From positions 5,642,001 to 5,706,000 of the forward strand of contig NZ_CP155619.1 in NCBI RefSeq assembly GCF_039697315.1: a DNA stretch of 64,000 bases, written 5' to 3'. This document shows, in pieces, positions 8,433 to 18,761 of the stretch (position 1 is its first letter; every line of letters begins with the position of its first letter). A program made the position numbers and the translations under genes. The DNA comes from Pseudomonas abietaniphila. GTDB lineage: Bacteria; Pseudomonadota; Gammaproteobacteria; Pseudomonadales; Pseudomonadaceae. The notes under the pieces were generated by a model. It did no database searches. It was not told where the DNA came from and saw only the letters and a program-made list of their open reading frames with translations.

Positions 8433-9355
8433 ACAGACTTCATATCCGGCGCGTCGACAAAGCGGTCGATGACGTCAAAGAGAGGGCGTTCCATGCTAGG
8501 AAATTCCGGCGGCTGATGGTGTTCGTCGAACGTCGCGAAATTGGCCAGCACGTCGTAGTTTTGGGTGTGGTCGCTGTTGCCCGTCAGCACGGCATAAAGA
8601 CCGTGGGTGCTTCTGGAGGGGAAGCAGAACAGTTTCGGACGCATGAAATCGTCCGCCAGCAAGCTGACTTGCGGTGACACTCGGTGTGCATTCATCCGCG
8701 TCAGCCAGTCGACCCACAGGTCGGCAGTCGGGTTTTTCAATCCACGTTCGGCGGGCAGTGGCAGGCAAATACTTGGCGCATCCGCATGGCGCAACGGGCG
8801 ACGCAGCGCAGAGAGCCGGGTCAGCACCGCGTGGGTAATGAACTCCGGATACGAATGCTTCAGCGCATCGGCGATGTCCCGCAGGTTGAAGTTGCGCAGA
8901 AACTTTTCGTGTACCTGGCGAAACAGCGCAAAGTCCTGCCCCTGCAAGGGGCGCAGCGCCTTGATCTTGTCGAACAGAAGCGCCGGCTGTTCTCCCTGTA
9001 CACCCAGATGCAGCAGCGATCTGATCTGTGTGCAGAACAGTTCGCTCAACGTGAACGGGTTGATCAGGCGCTCGTTCTCCACGGCTTTCACGGTCTGAAA
9101 AATGAAGAACGGATAGCGTCGCTGGCTAGCATCCATCGAGCTGATCAAGCCTCCCAGCAGCCAGTTTCCAGAACGGGCCCGGTAGGAAAAAAAGCACAGT
9201 GGCAGACGGTCGAACAACGCGCGCCAGTCTTCGCGCGGATGAATCGCCGCTAGCGAGTCCTGAAGCCAGCCGTCGAATTCCCGGACTTCGTCAGCGGCGC
9301 CGTGCAGGCTGACGAAGTCGGCGCTGGCCGGTATTTTCCCGAAGCAACCAATCAT
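8429..9355 (-). CDS. tagF: T6SS-associated protein TagF
   Basis: A 308-residue protein starting with the TagF N-terminal signature MIGCFGKIPASADFVSLHGA and carrying the RYPFFIF segment typical of the family. In P. aeruginosa, TagF acts as a post-translational repressor of T6SS assembly; whether that holds here is inferred. No fused PppA phosphatase domain is present. The start overlaps no upstream gene (31 bp from tssM), and the end overlaps the tagP-like gene by ATGA. No Fha, PpkA or PppA genes are seen in the window, so any TagF action would not depend on a locally encoded phosphorylation pathway. Confidence 0.88.
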   Translation of the reverse strand: MIGCFGKIPASADFVSLHGAADEVREFDGWLQDSLAAIHPREDWRALFDRLPLCFFSYRARSGNWLLGGLISSMDASQRRYPFFIFQTVKAVENERLINPFTLSELFCTQIRSLLHLGVQGEQPALLFDKIKALRPLQGQDFALFRQVHEKFLRNFNLRDIADALKHSYPEFITHAVLTRLSALRRPLRHADAPSICLPLPAERGLKNPTADLWVDWLTRMNAHRVSPQVSLLADDFMRPKLFCFPSRSTHGLYAVLTGNSDHTQNYDVLANFATFDEHHQPPEFPSMERPLFDVIDRFVDAPDMKSV

Positions 9356-9386
9356 TGGCCGCTCCTTGGGTGCAGGGCTGAACGCT

Positions 9387-12300
9387 TCACTTGGTTCGCC
9401 CGTCCGCGACGCTGACCGGCGTGTTCAGTGCGCTCAGCGCCTTGACGTTAGCCAGATCGGTCAACTTGACGCCGCCGTAGTTGCGCACGGCCAGGCTCAC
9501 CTGGCCAGTTGCAGTGGTCCAGCTGAAGCGTTGCTGAATGCCGTCCAGATCGACGACCCGCGCGCTGTCGTTCATCCGCAGCAAGCCCCAGCGTCCGGGG
9601 TAATCGAACACGGTGATGCGTTCGCCCGTCAGCGTCACGACGTCCAGACGAGCGCCGGGTGCTGTGGTGGTGCCCGGCCAGGAGAAGCGGCTCCAACTGG
9701 TTTTGCCGTTGCGGTAGTGCTGTTCCTGACCGTCGAGGGTGAAGATGATGTCGGTGAAGTTAGCCGACGGCTCCAGCATGATCTCGAAGCCATTTTCCTT
9801 GTCGGACAGGCTGGCGATGACCTCGCCCAGAGAGCTGGCCTTGTCGATGCTGCTGACCATGTTCGGGTTGACCAGCGGCGCGGCTTTGGCGCTGCTGCTC
9901 ATGCCCAGGCCTTCACCGCCCGACAGGTTGCCGATTTCATTGCGCTTGAAGTTGGGGAGCAGGCCTGATTCGGGGTCGACGAACCGCTGAAGATCCTTGA
10001 CCGATGCCTCGTTGCGACTGCCGGCGGCGATCGGGTAGCGGTGGGCCATGACCTGTTCCCACGGCTTGGCAATCTGCTGCGCCCAGGCTTTGGCGATCTG
10101 CTGGCCGGCCGGGTCGCGCAGGGTTTCCCAAGCGAACTGGATCGGCAGGCTGAACAGACTTTGCAGCGACGCCGACAGGCTGCCCTGGCTGGTATCGACC
10201 GTGGTCTCCACGTAGTTACGGACGTTGGTCACTTCGCTCGGCTGGCCTTCCAGCGTTTCGCTGATCAACTGTTTGCTGCTTTTGCCGACATCCTGCGAGC
10301 GCTGGATGTTGTTCATCCGCACCTTGAGTTTGCGCAGCGCGGCCAGGTAACGATCCATGATCGTGCTGTCTGCGCCCTCGGCATTCTGGGCGGCAAACAC
10401 GCGGGAGACCGGCTCGAAGCGCTTCGCCAGGCTGCCGTCGTCAACGGGCGGCAGCGGCGAGAGCAGTGCTGCCGAGGACTTATCACGGCTGTCGAAAAGT
10501 CCGGTGACCTTGCTCCAGAAGGTGTCCTGCGGTTGGGTGCCGGGTTGCTGCGCCTCGCGGGGCGCGGGCAGGTCCCACTGGGTGTTTTCATTGACCGCCG
10601 ACAGGAGGGTCTTCACGGGAGAGTTCTGAACGTCGCTCAGCAACGACAGCTGTTCTGTCGCGTTCGCCATGTCGGTGAAATGACGCACGCCGACACCGTT
10701 GAGCAGTGTGTACCAGACCTGTGCGTAGTCACGCTTGTAGCGCGTCATGAACTCGCGCATGAAGTTGGCTTTCTGCACGATGCTGTCGCCGCCCTCACCA
10801 TCGAGCACCCAGTCGGATTCGTTGCGCAAGTTGCCCGACACCAGTTTGATGAGTTCCGGTTTCACGAAACCCTCCCAGCCTTGCCGAGTAAAGATCGCGG
10901 GCACCGCCTCGGCGCCATACAGCAATTGGCGACCCGGTAACGGCACCAGGTCATTAAGGTTGATGGCCGGAAACTGGCGGCTGGATTCCAGCTGCAAACG
11001 CAGGTATTCACGGTCCACCAGCGAGCTTGAAATCATGAATGACTTGAGGCTCTTGCGCGTGCTTTCTACCAGTTGCTCATTGCGCGGCAGGGCAGGGGCC
11101 TGACCGTTCTTGAGCAACTGCACGTACATCGGCGTGTTGTCTTCGATCACCTGATCGCTGACCGGGCTGGCGTCGGTTGCCGTGCTGGCCCACGCCACCG
11201 GCAATGCGGCGCTGACGAACTCCGGATCCGGGTGCACGTTCGGTTGGGTCAACATCAGGTACAGCTTGAGCGAGTTGTAGGACTCGATGATCGACGCGAC
11301 CTGCTGCTCGTCCAGACGGCCCAGCATCTCTTCCGACAACGACAGCCCACCGGTGGTGGCCGACAACTCGGCGGCATCATTGGCCGTCGCAGGATTGCGC
11401 AGGTCGGCCAGTGCGCTGTTGCGGGTCTTGCTCGCGGCGCCTTTGGCTATGCCCTTGAGGCGATTGCCGGCGTCGGAGGCGCTGCGCGGAATACTGCTCA
11501 GCGTCGGTTTGCCAGCGTTTGCATTGAGGTTCTGCACCGCCCGGCCAATCACTTTCTGACCTTTGGCCGCTGGTTCGATGGCCTTGCCGTTGCCCGTTGC
11601 GAGTGGGGTCTGCGGGTCCATTGCGTTGGCGAACTCGTTGAACGCGCGCATCTGCATTTGCAGTTTCAGCGCCACTGGTTCCAGCGCCTGGCTGCGCAGT
11701 TGTTGAAGGTAGGCAGACTGGGCGACGGCATAGATGTCCTCGCCCCGGTACAGCCCTGCGCTCAACTGCAACGGCACACCTTTGACGCGATGTTTTTCGA
11801 TCAGCGCCAGTTCGTCGCGGAGCAATTCCAGCCCCTCACCCGCGGCCATGCGTTGAGCGCGGTCGGGAGCGTTTTCCAACTCGTCGATCTTGTGCTGCAG
11901 CGCCGCAATCCATTGCCGGTTGTTCTGGAACGCCAGCGCCTGCCAGCCAATAAAGGCCAGACCCACCAGTGCAGCGAGTGCGATCACGGCAGGGCTCAAT
12001 GAAGTGTCACGCCCGGTTCTCGACTGATAACGGATCAGCTCTCGGTCGGGAAAGATGACGCGGCGGAACGTGTCGGTGATGAAATAACTGCGGTCGCCGA
12101 CCTTTTTGCCGCTCGCTTCGGCAACTGCCAAGCTGTCTTGGGCAGGGTGCAGCGCGAACGACTCGGCCAAATCGTCTTCGTACACCTGGCTCAGTTGCTG
12201 ATCAGTCTGCAAGGCGCTGGTGAAATAGAGGCCGCGCAACAGCAACGGGGTGCCATGGCTGGCAGGCTGAGTGAAGTGCTCCAGGAACTGTTCGAGCACA

Positions 12301-13310
12301 CCCGACAGTTCGGCGAAGTAGTTCGGGAAATTAAGCAACGCACTGTTGGCATCGGACCCCAGAGTGATCATCTGAGCGTCGACGTGCCGCTGGATTCCGT
12401 TGTGCAGATTCGCCAGTTTTTTGTCGAGCACGGACCGCAGACCATGGTTGCGTATCTCTGACAGCCCGAATGTCATGCCCAGCGGCTGCTGACGCTCGGT
12501 AATGTCCAGCCCGTCGAATGCCTGATTGAAGCCGGGCAACTGGTCCGTCTTGCTCAGCATCAGGTAAATCGGTGGATTGGCGTCCAGGCAGCGCGCGTAT
12601 TCTTCGATTCGGGATACCAACTGCGTGGCCATCTGGGCGCGTTCGTGCGCTGTAGCCGCTAGCAGTTCCGGCAGACTCACAACCAGTACCAGACCGTTGA
12701 CGGCTGCCTTTTTACGCTGCTTTTTGAGTAACTGAAGAAATGCGGTGAACTCACTCGCGGACTGGTCGTCGCGCAGGTAACGTCCGGCCGTATCGATCAG
12801 CACCGCATCAGGGCTGAAGTACCAATCGCAGTGTTGGGTGCCACTGTCGTTATCGTTCTGACTGCTGGCGATGCTGGCAGACAGGCCCGAACGCGTGAGC
12901 AGGGAAGTCTTGCCCGCCGCTGACATGCCGATGACCAGATACCACGGCAAGTCATACAGGGCCGAAGAACCGCCGCCGCCCGCAGAGCGGTCGGCGCGCA
13001 GCATGGCAATCGCATGCTTGAGCCTGTCCCTGAGCACTTGTTGGTCGCGGAATTCACCGTTTGATTTCAGCGACCGGTCAACCTCGATCTGCACCAGGTT
13101 TTCAAGGTTGTGCTCGGTGCGGATGCGCTTGTACTGGCGCAGGACGATCACCAGCAAATAAAACGCGCTCACGATCGCCATCGTTTCGAGCACATGGTCG
13201 CGCGACCATTGCAGGCGCGGGGCCACGAACCAGCAAATCATCAGGCTTGCCAGCCACATCACGATGACGAGGAACCAAAAGCTTTTTAACGCACGAAGTA
13301 GTGTTTTCAT
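9387..13310 (-). CDS. tssM: T6SS membrane-complex protein TssM (IcmF)
   Basis: A 1307-residue IcmF-family protein forming, with TssL and TssJ, the trans-envelope channel. Two N-terminal helices (about 10-30 and 43-57) precede a cytoplasmic domain with Walker A GMSAAGKT (128-135). A third helix lies near residue 440, and a large periplasmic domain ends in a C-terminal beta-rich part that binds the TssJ lipoprotein in characterised systems. Length is slightly above the usual 1100-1200, with a low-complexity insert near residues 575-650 rich in Ala, Asn and Ser. An AGGA ribosome site precedes the ATG. It lies 30 bp downstream of tssL. Confidence 0.95.
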   Translation of the reverse strand: MKTLLRALKSFWFLVIVMWLASLMICWFVAPRLQWSRDHVLETMAIVSAFYLLVIVLRQYKRIRTEHNLENLVQIEVDRSLKSNGEFRDQQVLRDRLKHAIAMLRADRSAGGGGSSALYDLPWYLVIGMSAAGKTSLLTRSGLSASIASSQNDNDSGTQHCDWYFSPDAVLIDTAGRYLRDDQSASEFTAFLQLLKKQRKKAAVNGLVLVVSLPELLAATAHERAQMATQLVSRIEEYARCLDANPPIYLMLSKTDQLPGFNQAFDGLDITERQQPLGMTFGLSEIRNHGLRSVLDKKLANLHNGIQRHVDAQMITLGSDANSALLNFPNYFAELSGVLEQFLEHFTQPASHGTPLLLRGLYFTSALQTDQQLSQVYEDDLAESFALHPAQDSLAVAEASGKKVGDRSYFITDTFRRVIFPDRELIRYQSRTGRDTSLSPAVIALAALVGLAFIGWQALAFQNNRQWIAALQHKIDELENAPDRAQRMAAGEGLELLRDELALIEKHRVKGVPLQLSAGLYRGEDIYAVAQSAYLQQLRSQALEPVALKLQMQMRAFNEFANAMDPQTPLATGNGKAIEPAAKGQKVIGRAVQNLNANAGKPTLSSIPRSASDAGNRLKGIAKGAASKTRNSALADLRNPATANDAAELSATTGGLSLSEEMLGRLDEQQVASIIESYNSLKLYLMLTQPNVHPDPEFVSAALPVAWASTATDASPVSDQVIEDNTPMYVQLLKNGQAPALPRNEQLVESTRKSLKSFMISSSLVDREYLRLQLESSRQFPAINLNDLVPLPGRQLLYGAEAVPAIFTRQGWEGFVKPELIKLVSGNLRNESDWVLDGEGGDSIVQKANFMREFMTRYKRDYAQVWYTLLNGVGVRHFTDMANATEQLSLLSDVQNSPVKTLLSAVNENTQWDLPAPREAQQPGTQPQDTFWSKVTGLFDSRDKSSAALLSPLPPVDDGSLAKRFEPVSRVFAAQNAEGADSTIMDRYLAALRKLKVRMNNIQRSQDVGKSSKQLISETLEGQPSEVTNVRNYVETTVDTSQGSLSASLQSLFSLPIQFAWETLRDPAGQQIAKAWAQQIAKPWEQVMAHRYPIAAGSRNEASVKDLQRFVDPESGLLPNFKRNEIGNLSGGEGLGMSSSAKAAPLVNPNMVSSIDKASSLGEVIASLSDKENGFEIMLEPSANFTDIIFTLDGQEQHYRNGKTSWSRFSWPGTTTAPGARLDVVTLTGERITVFDYPGRWGLLRMNDSARVVDLDGIQQRFSWTTATGQVSLAVRNYGGVKLTDLANVKALSALNTPVSVADGRTK

Positions 13311-13340
13311 GTCTTCCTGACTCGGTTACCTGACCATTGC

Positions 13341-14054
13341 TCAGGCACTGAACAGCTGGCTGATGTGTTCTGACAGTGCGGCGACGTCTTTGCCCAGCAA
13401 CCAGTCCAGCGTCAGGTACACACCCACGCAGACCAGCGCGATGAGCGCCAGATAGAGCCAGACGGGGACTTCGTGTCGCAGCATCTGCGAGACCTGATCG
13501 GGCAGCGCCCAGTCGGGCGAAAGCGCTTTGGGGGTTTTGCGATAACGCGCGATGTCCTGACCGAGGGTGTTGGCCAGATAACGCAGCTGATCCTTTTCGC
13601 TAAGGCCGAACTTGCCTTCGAAACCCAGCGCCAGACACAGGTGATAGACCTCCAGCACATCAAGGTTGGTTTTGACATCTGCGCGCAGAGCGTCAATTTT
13701 TTCGAAGAAGCCCTGGCCCGCCAGATGCACGCCGAAATAGCGGAACTGCAACGGCGACAGCTCGAAGTGACGACGCAGTTCGTTGTCTCCCGAGCGCAAC
13801 ACGCTTTCATCCAGAAAGGCACACAGCGCGTATTGGGTGTCCTTGACTTGATCGACGCTGTAATTGGCGCTGCGGGCATCGCGTTCCAGCGTGGTGAAGA
13901 ATGCGTCGACACTCGCTTCGAACGCGCTGATCGACGTGACCTGACGGCCGCGACGCACGATCAGCGCCATGCTGATGAAGTCCTGCACCAGATCTTTCAG
14001 GGTGGGTTTGGCGACAGGGGCGTTCGTTGCCCCCTGTATCACGGCTTCGTTCAT
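13341..14054 (-). CDS. tssL: T6SS membrane-complex protein TssL (DotU family)
   Basis: A 237-residue DotU/IcmH-family protein with a cytoplasmic helical domain (YALCAFLDESVL, FEGKFGL motifs) and one C-terminal membrane helix (VWLYLALIALVCVGVYLTLDWLL). It lacks the C-terminal OmpA/peptidoglycan-binding extension found in some TssL proteins; that domain is carried by the tagP-like protein in this operon. The start overlaps the end of tssK by 4 bp, indicating translational coupling. Confidence 0.94.
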   Translation of the reverse strand: MNEAVIQGATNAPVAKPTLKDLVQDFISMALIVRRGRQVTSISAFEASVDAFFTTLERDARSANYSVDQVKDTQYALCAFLDESVLRSGDNELRRHFELSPLQFRYFGVHLAGQGFFEKIDALRADVKTNLDVLEVYHLCLALGFEGKFGLSEKDQLRYLANTLGQDIARYRKTPKALSPDWALPDQVSQMLRHEVPVWLYLALIALVCVGVYLTLDWLLGKDVAALSEHISQLFSA

Positions 14055-15394
14055 TTGAGTACCGCCATCAGTTCAAGCTTGAGGTTGGTGAAGGCACTGG
14101 GTGCATAGAAAGAAATGGCCTGGGCACTCATCATGCGTTCGTAGACCCGACCATGAGGTTCGATGGAGAAATAATGGTTATCCAGCCGCACGGGAATGGC
14201 GTTTGGCAGGCGCGTGGAGTGATTGAGGGTGACCCCCGGCATGGCGCTGTTGACGACTACTTCGATGTCTTCCGGCGAGCCGACCTTGAAGGCGCGCGGC
14301 ACGAGCTCCAGCAGGCTGGAGCCGGGCATGTCCGCGTGCACGGAAATGTAGAAATCCGCCTCGGCCAGACGCGGGTCATGCAACTGCCCTTGCCAGTACG
14401 ACGGTTTGGTCTGCGTGAGGTTGATCACGATGCACTGGTTCGGAATCACGTTATCGAGCAGCACCCGGATCATCTCGTCCAGCTTGACCAGAGAAGCCGC
14501 CGGGTCGTGATGGTTGTACTCGGGAATGTCGTTGAGCTCAGTATCGAGGGAGAACGTCAGCAGCCCGCCCGCCAGCTCTGCCAGAAACAGGTACAGGCGC
14601 TCCGGGTGCAGGCGCGGGTGTGCCAGCAAATGGGCCAGGTTCGGGTAGGCGCGGTTCACGGTGTTGAGCAGCCAGAACAGCGTGACATCGCTGGAACCGA
14701 ACTCGGCGATCTGGTCGGCACGCTCGCGGCGGCGACCCGACAATGCCTTGCTTTTGGATTGCAGCGCACCGAGCAGACGCTTGCCCAGGCCGATCAGGGT
14801 TTCGTGATTGCCGAGGTGCAAGGTCGGATGCACGAAGTGCGTGTCCAGATTGAAGCCGCCAATGTTGTTGCGTGACAACCGCGCGACCGGGCAATAGCTG
14901 TAGCCATCCAGTGTGTCGCCGTCGATCAGCATCACTACATTTAGGCGCAGGCTGGTGATTTCGTTTTCCAGGTCGCCTTCGTTGAGGTCGGGCAGGGTGT
15001 CGAATTGCTTGCGAAAGCGTCGCGCGCTCTTCTGCTCCTGTCCGTCCTCGACGTAGTTCAGACCGAACGGCTCAGGCAGTTTCAACGCGGCATAAACCTT
15101 GAAATCGTTGCCTTTGAGCAGCTCCCGAAGATCGCGGGCAGCAGGAAGCGGATCGTGCTGTGGGGCGTCGAACAGGGTCCCGTCGGGAAATACCAGTTTC
15201 AGCCGTTTGAGCTGCAGCGAACCATTCGCCAGCGCTTCCTCATCGATCTGCAACGCTTGAACGCCCCAGTGAAAGGGGGTATTGCGCAATGTCGACTCGG
15301 CCAGTTGGTGCTGGTGAAACTCATCCTGATATTGGAAATGTTGTGGCAAAAGGAACATGCCTTCAGACCACATCACGCGGCTCTGCTTACTCAT
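14051..15394 (-). CDS. tssK: T6SS baseplate protein TssK
   Basis: A 447-residue TssK, the adaptor linking the baseplate (TssE/F/G) to the membrane complex. The typical opening VMWSEGMFLLPQHFQYQDEFHQ is present, and the length equals the family norm. It overlaps tssJ by 8 bp at its start and tssL by 4 bp at its end, so tssJ-tssK-tssL form a tightly coupled set. Confidence 0.95.
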   Translation of the reverse strand: MSKQSRVMWSEGMFLLPQHFQYQDEFHQHQLAESTLRNTPFHWGVQALQIDEEALANGSLQLKRLKLVFPDGTLFDAPQHDPLPAARDLRELLKGNDFKVYAALKLPEPFGLNYVEDGQEQKSARRFRKQFDTLPDLNEGDLENEITSLRLNVVMLIDGDTLDGYSYCPVARLSRNNIGGFNLDTHFVHPTLHLGNHETLIGLGKRLLGALQSKSKALSGRRRERADQIAEFGSSDVTLFWLLNTVNRAYPNLAHLLAHPRLHPERLYLFLAELAGGLLTFSLDTELNDIPEYNHHDPAASLVKLDEMIRVLLDNVIPNQCIVINLTQTKPSYWQGQLHDPRLAEADFYISVHADMPGSSLLELVPRAFKVGSPEDIEVVVNSAMPGVTLNHSTRLPNAIPVRLDNHYFSIEPHGRVYERMMSAQAISFYAPSAFTNLKLELMAVLK

Positions 15395-16139
15395 GAACGC
15401 CTTCCAATAGTGAATCGAATTTTGACTGCATGCTCTTCTGTGCAGAATCGGTGGCGGTGTCTTCTGCTTTCTGCACCAGCGCGTCCTGCACCTGATGTGT
15501 CAGTGTCGGTTTCGCAGGGTTTTCGGGCATGGTGTTGCTCTTGGCCAGTTGGGCTTCAGTAGGCGGCTTTTTCAGGACGTCATCACCCCGCACTGCGACC
15601 ATCTGGTTGTTGTCCACGAGTACGCGTAAACCGTCCGATGAAAACCAGATGCCGTCCTTGCGCAACGAGTTGGCGTCGAAGGCGACTTTCCAGCGGCTTT
15701 TCTCCTCCGAGCGGAAGAACGCCGCCACGCCGACGTAACTGGCGGCCTTGTTCAGCGGCCACCGGTTGTTCTGACCCATGCCGGGAAGCAGCGTGATCTC
15801 CTCGCTGTCGATCAACGTGTTGCCGAGCGCTTTTTGCGGGTCATCCCACAGTGAGTCGGCGTCGGTCGAGGCAAAGCGCTCAAGGGCCGTGAGCTGGTAC
15901 ACCCGCAAGACGACCGAGAGCGGTTTGCCCGACTCGTCGGGGTTCAGCTGATTGCCGCCGTCGGACGTCAGGATGACGTTCTCTTTGTCGCCGAACAGCA
16001 TGTCGCCTGCCCAGGTGTCGTCCACGCGCTTGCTGGCCCGGTCAGTGATGCCGCAGGCCGTCAGCGCCATCATCATGGCCAGAACGGTCAAGCCTTTTGT
16101 CCAGCCTGCGCTGGTACGTTCCATGTTGTGCATCTTCAT
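15387..16139 (-). CDS. tssJ: T6SS outer-membrane lipoprotein TssJ
   Basis: A 250-residue lipoprotein with a lipobox LTAC (MMALTACGITD), predicted to sit in the outer-membrane inner leaflet and bind the TssM C-terminus. The SciN/VasD-type beta-sandwich core (VVLRVYQLTALERF, LLPGMGQNNRWPLNKAASYVGVAAFFR) is followed by an extra 70-residue tail rich in charged residues and Gln, longer than in most TssJ proteins of about 170-190 residues. An AGGTAG ribosome site lies 8 bp before the ATG. The function of the tail is unknown. Confidence 0.92.
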   Translation of the reverse strand: MKMHNMERTSAGWTKGLTVLAMMMALTACGITDRASKRVDDTWAGDMLFGDKENVILTSDGGNQLNPDESGKPLSVVLRVYQLTALERFASTDADSLWDDPQKALGNTLIDSEEITLLPGMGQNNRWPLNKAASYVGVAAFFRSEEKSRWKVAFDANSLRKDGIWFSSDGLRVLVDNNQMVAVRGDDVLKKPPTEAQLAKSNTMPENPAKPTLTHQVQDALVQKAEDTATDSAQKSMQSKFDSLLEGVHE

Positions 16140-16163
16140 GACAGCTACCTATGAATGCTCAAA

Positions 16164-18761
16164 TCAGGTCAGGCGGTAGGCGAAGTCGCCGTCGCTGCCC
16201 AGTTCGATGTCCAGACGTTGAATCGGTTTGTCCTGAGCCATGCGCTCCAGCACATGCTGGGCAAGTTCGGGCATGAGCGTCTTGGACAGAATGTTGTCGA
16301 TGTTGCGGGCGCCGCTGTCGACCTCGGTGCATCGCGCTGCAATGGCCGCGACCAGCGATTCGTCGTACCCCAGCACCGCCTGATGATTGCGTTCGAAACG
16401 CTTGCGGATACGTTCCAGTTTCAGCCCCACGATGCTTTGCAGGATCGCGTCTTTGACCGGGTAGTAAGGCACGATGGACAGACGGCCCAGGAACGCCGGC
16501 TTGAACACCTGGTTCAGTTCGTCGCGCAGCCCCTCGACAATGTCTTCAGGGCTCGGTTGCTCGGCCGCGTTCAGGCACCACTGCATGATCCGATCCGTGC
16601 CGGTGTTGGAGGTGAGGATGATCACCGTGTTGCGGAAATTGATCTCGCGGCCTTCGCCGTCGTCCAGGACGCCCTTGTCGAAGACCTGGAAAAACAGCTC
16701 CAGCACGTCCGGGTGCGCCTTTTCCACTTCATCGAGCAGCACGACGCTGTAGGGCTTGCGCCGCACGGCTTCGGTCAGGACACCGCCTTCGCCGTAGCCG
16801 ACATAGCCGGGCGGCGAGCCCTTGAGGCTGGAAACGGTGTGCGCCTCCTGGTACTCGGACATGTTGATGGTGATGACATTGCGCTCGCCGCCGTACAGCG
16901 TGTCGGCCAGCGCCAGTGCGGTTTCGGTCTTACCGACGCCGCTCGGGCCCAGCAGCAGGAACACGCCAATGGGCTTGTTCGGGTCTTCCATGCGCGCGCG
17001 GGAGATCTTGATGCGCTTGCCGATCTCCAGCAGCGCATGGTCCTGGCCCAGCACGCGCTCACCGAGCAGGGCGGGCAGACGTTGCACGGTCTCGATTTCA
17101 TCGCGCAGCATCTTGCCCAGCGGGATGCCGGTCCAGCCAGAAATCACTTCGCCGATGGTGCCGCCGTCGACCAACGCATGGACCAGAGGCTGTTCGCCTT
17201 GAACGGCCGTCAGCTCGGCGCGCAGGGCAGCAATCTCATGGGCGTCCGGCGTCTCGCTGGCGCTGGCGCGAGCCAGTTTATCGACCAGTTCAAGCTCGCT
17301 TTTCCACTGGTGTACGAGGGTTTCACGGCGCTGCGTTGCCGCCTGCAACTCATCGTTGAGCGCTGCGAGACGACGGGAATGATCACTGCCCTTGGACGCT
17401 TCCTGTTGCAGCACCGTGATTTCCGACTGCACGTTTTCAATGAGCCGTTTACAGTCTTCCAGCGGGCCGGGTTGGGCGGACTGCGCCAATGCCACGCGCG
17501 CACAGGCGGTGTCCAGTACGCTGACCGCTTTATCCGGCAGCTGACGCCCGGTGATGTAGCGGTTGGACAGACGAACAGCCTGCACCAGCGCTTCGTCCAT
17601 CACCGTGACTTTATGGTGCTCCTGCATTTTGCCCAGCAGGCCGCGAAGCATGTGAATGGCTTTGTCTTCGTCCGGCTCTTCGACTTTCACGACCTGGAAG
17701 CGGCGGGCGAGGGCGGCGTCTTTCTCGAAGTACTTCTTGTACTCCGCCCAGGTCGTCGCAGCGATGGTGCGCAACTCGCCGCGGGCCAGTGCAGGCTTGA
17801 GCAGGTTGGCGGCGTCGTTCTGACCGGCCTGGCCACCGGAGCCGATCAGCGTGTGCGCTTCATCGATGAAAAGAATGATCGGGTGCAGGCTGCGCTTGGT
17901 TTCTTCGATCACCGACTTCAGGCGATTCTCGAATTCGCCCTTCACGCCAGCGCCTGCCTGCAACAGGCCCAGGTCCAGCGTGTGAATCGCCACACCCTTG
18001 AGCACCGAAGGCACGTCACCCTGCACGATGCGCAGCGCCAGGCCTTCCACGACTGCGGTTTTGCCGACGCCCGCTTCACCGGTGAGGATCGGATTGTTCT
18101 GCCGACGGCGAGTGAGAATGTCCACCATCTGCCGCACTTCGAATTCACGACCGAGCACCGGATCGATCCGGCCTTCACGCGCGCTCTGCGTCAGGTTTAT
18201 GGTGTACTGATCAAGAGCGGGCGTTTTGCCGTTGCCCGCGAGTGGCCGACCGGCGCTGGCGTCCAGGGTGCCCAAGGGTTGCGCCAGGCGCGACTCGGGG
18301 CTGTCTTGCACCAGTGCCGCGAGATTGACCCGCAGGTCGTCGGCGTTGATTTTCTCAAGCTCCGCTGCCGAGCCAATCACCACGCGGCGCAGTTCGTCGT
18401 CATCGAGCAACGCTTGTATCAGGTAGCCGGTACGGATCTGGCTCTGACCGAACTCGATCGAGGCCAACAGCCATGCCTGCTCGATCATGCGGGTAATGTG
18501 AGGTGAAAGAGCGGGCGTGCGGGTATTGCCCTTTTTGAACGTGCCCAGTGCCGTCACCAACTGCGCCTGCAAGCGCTCAGGCACGACATCGTAGTGACGC
18601 AGAATGGCCGGCAAATCGTTGTCGTCGCCTTCCAGCAACTGCAACAGCAAGTGTTCGACTTCAACGTCGTAATGATGCTCGGAAAGGCACAGGGCGGCAG
18701 CGCCTTCTGTGGCTGTGCGACTGGTTTCGTTGAGCTTGGCGAACAGCGACTTCAGGTTCAC
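16164..18761 (-). CDS. clpV: T6SS sheath-recycling AAA+ ATPase ClpV (TssH)
   Basis: An 865-residue ClpB-like ATPase that disassembles the contracted TssB/TssC sheath. An N-terminal Clp repeat domain is followed by a first AAA module with Walker A GEAGVGKT (228-235) and Walker B ILFIDEAH, a coiled-coil middle domain, and a second AAA module with GPSGVGKT and [14 protein letters not shown]. It starts with GTG inside the tssG stop region (4-bp overlap). The length and two intact nucleotide sites indicate a functional enzyme. Confidence 0.96.
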   Translation of the reverse strand: MNLKSLFAKLNETSRTATEGAAALCLSEHHYDVEVEHLLLQLLEGDDNDLPAILRHYDVVPERLQAQLVTALGTFKKGNTRTPALSPHITRMIEQAWLLASIEFGQSQIRTGYLIQALLDDDELRRVVIGSAAELEKINADDLRVNLAALVQDSPESRLAQPLGTLDASAGRPLAGNGKTPALDQYTINLTQSAREGRIDPVLGREFEVRQMVDILTRRRQNNPILTGEAGVGKTAVVEGLALRIVQGDVPSVLKGVAIHTLDLGLLQAGAGVKGEFENRLKSVIEETKRSLHPIILFIDEAHTLIGSGGQAGQNDAANLLKPALARGELRTIAATTWAEYKKYFEKDAALARRFQVVKVEEPDEDKAIHMLRGLLGKMQEHHKVTVMDEALVQAVRLSNRYITGRQLPDKAVSVLDTACARVALAQSAQPGPLEDCKRLIENVQSEITVLQQEASKGSDHSRRLAALNDELQAATQRRETLVHQWKSELELVDKLARASASETPDAHEIAALRAELTAVQGEQPLVHALVDGGTIGEVISGWTGIPLGKMLRDEIETVQRLPALLGERVLGQDHALLEIGKRIKISRARMEDPNKPIGVFLLLGPSGVGKTETALALADTLYGGERNVITINMSEYQEAHTVSSLKGSPPGYVGYGEGGVLTEAVRRKPYSVVLLDEVEKAHPDVLELFFQVFDKGVLDDGEGREINFRNTVIILTSNTGTDRIMQWCLNAAEQPSPEDIVEGLRDELNQVFKPAFLGRLSIVPYYPVKDAILQSIVGLKLERIRKRFERNHQAVLGYDESLVAAIAARCTEVDSGARNIDNILSKTLMPELAQHVLERMAQDKPIQRLDIELGSDGDFAYRLT

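Noticed and set aside
16155..18506. 783-codon open frame on the plus strand
   Set aside because: It is the antisense shadow of clpV; GC-rich coding gives long open frames opposite real genes. The minus-strand frame has full ClpV motifs.
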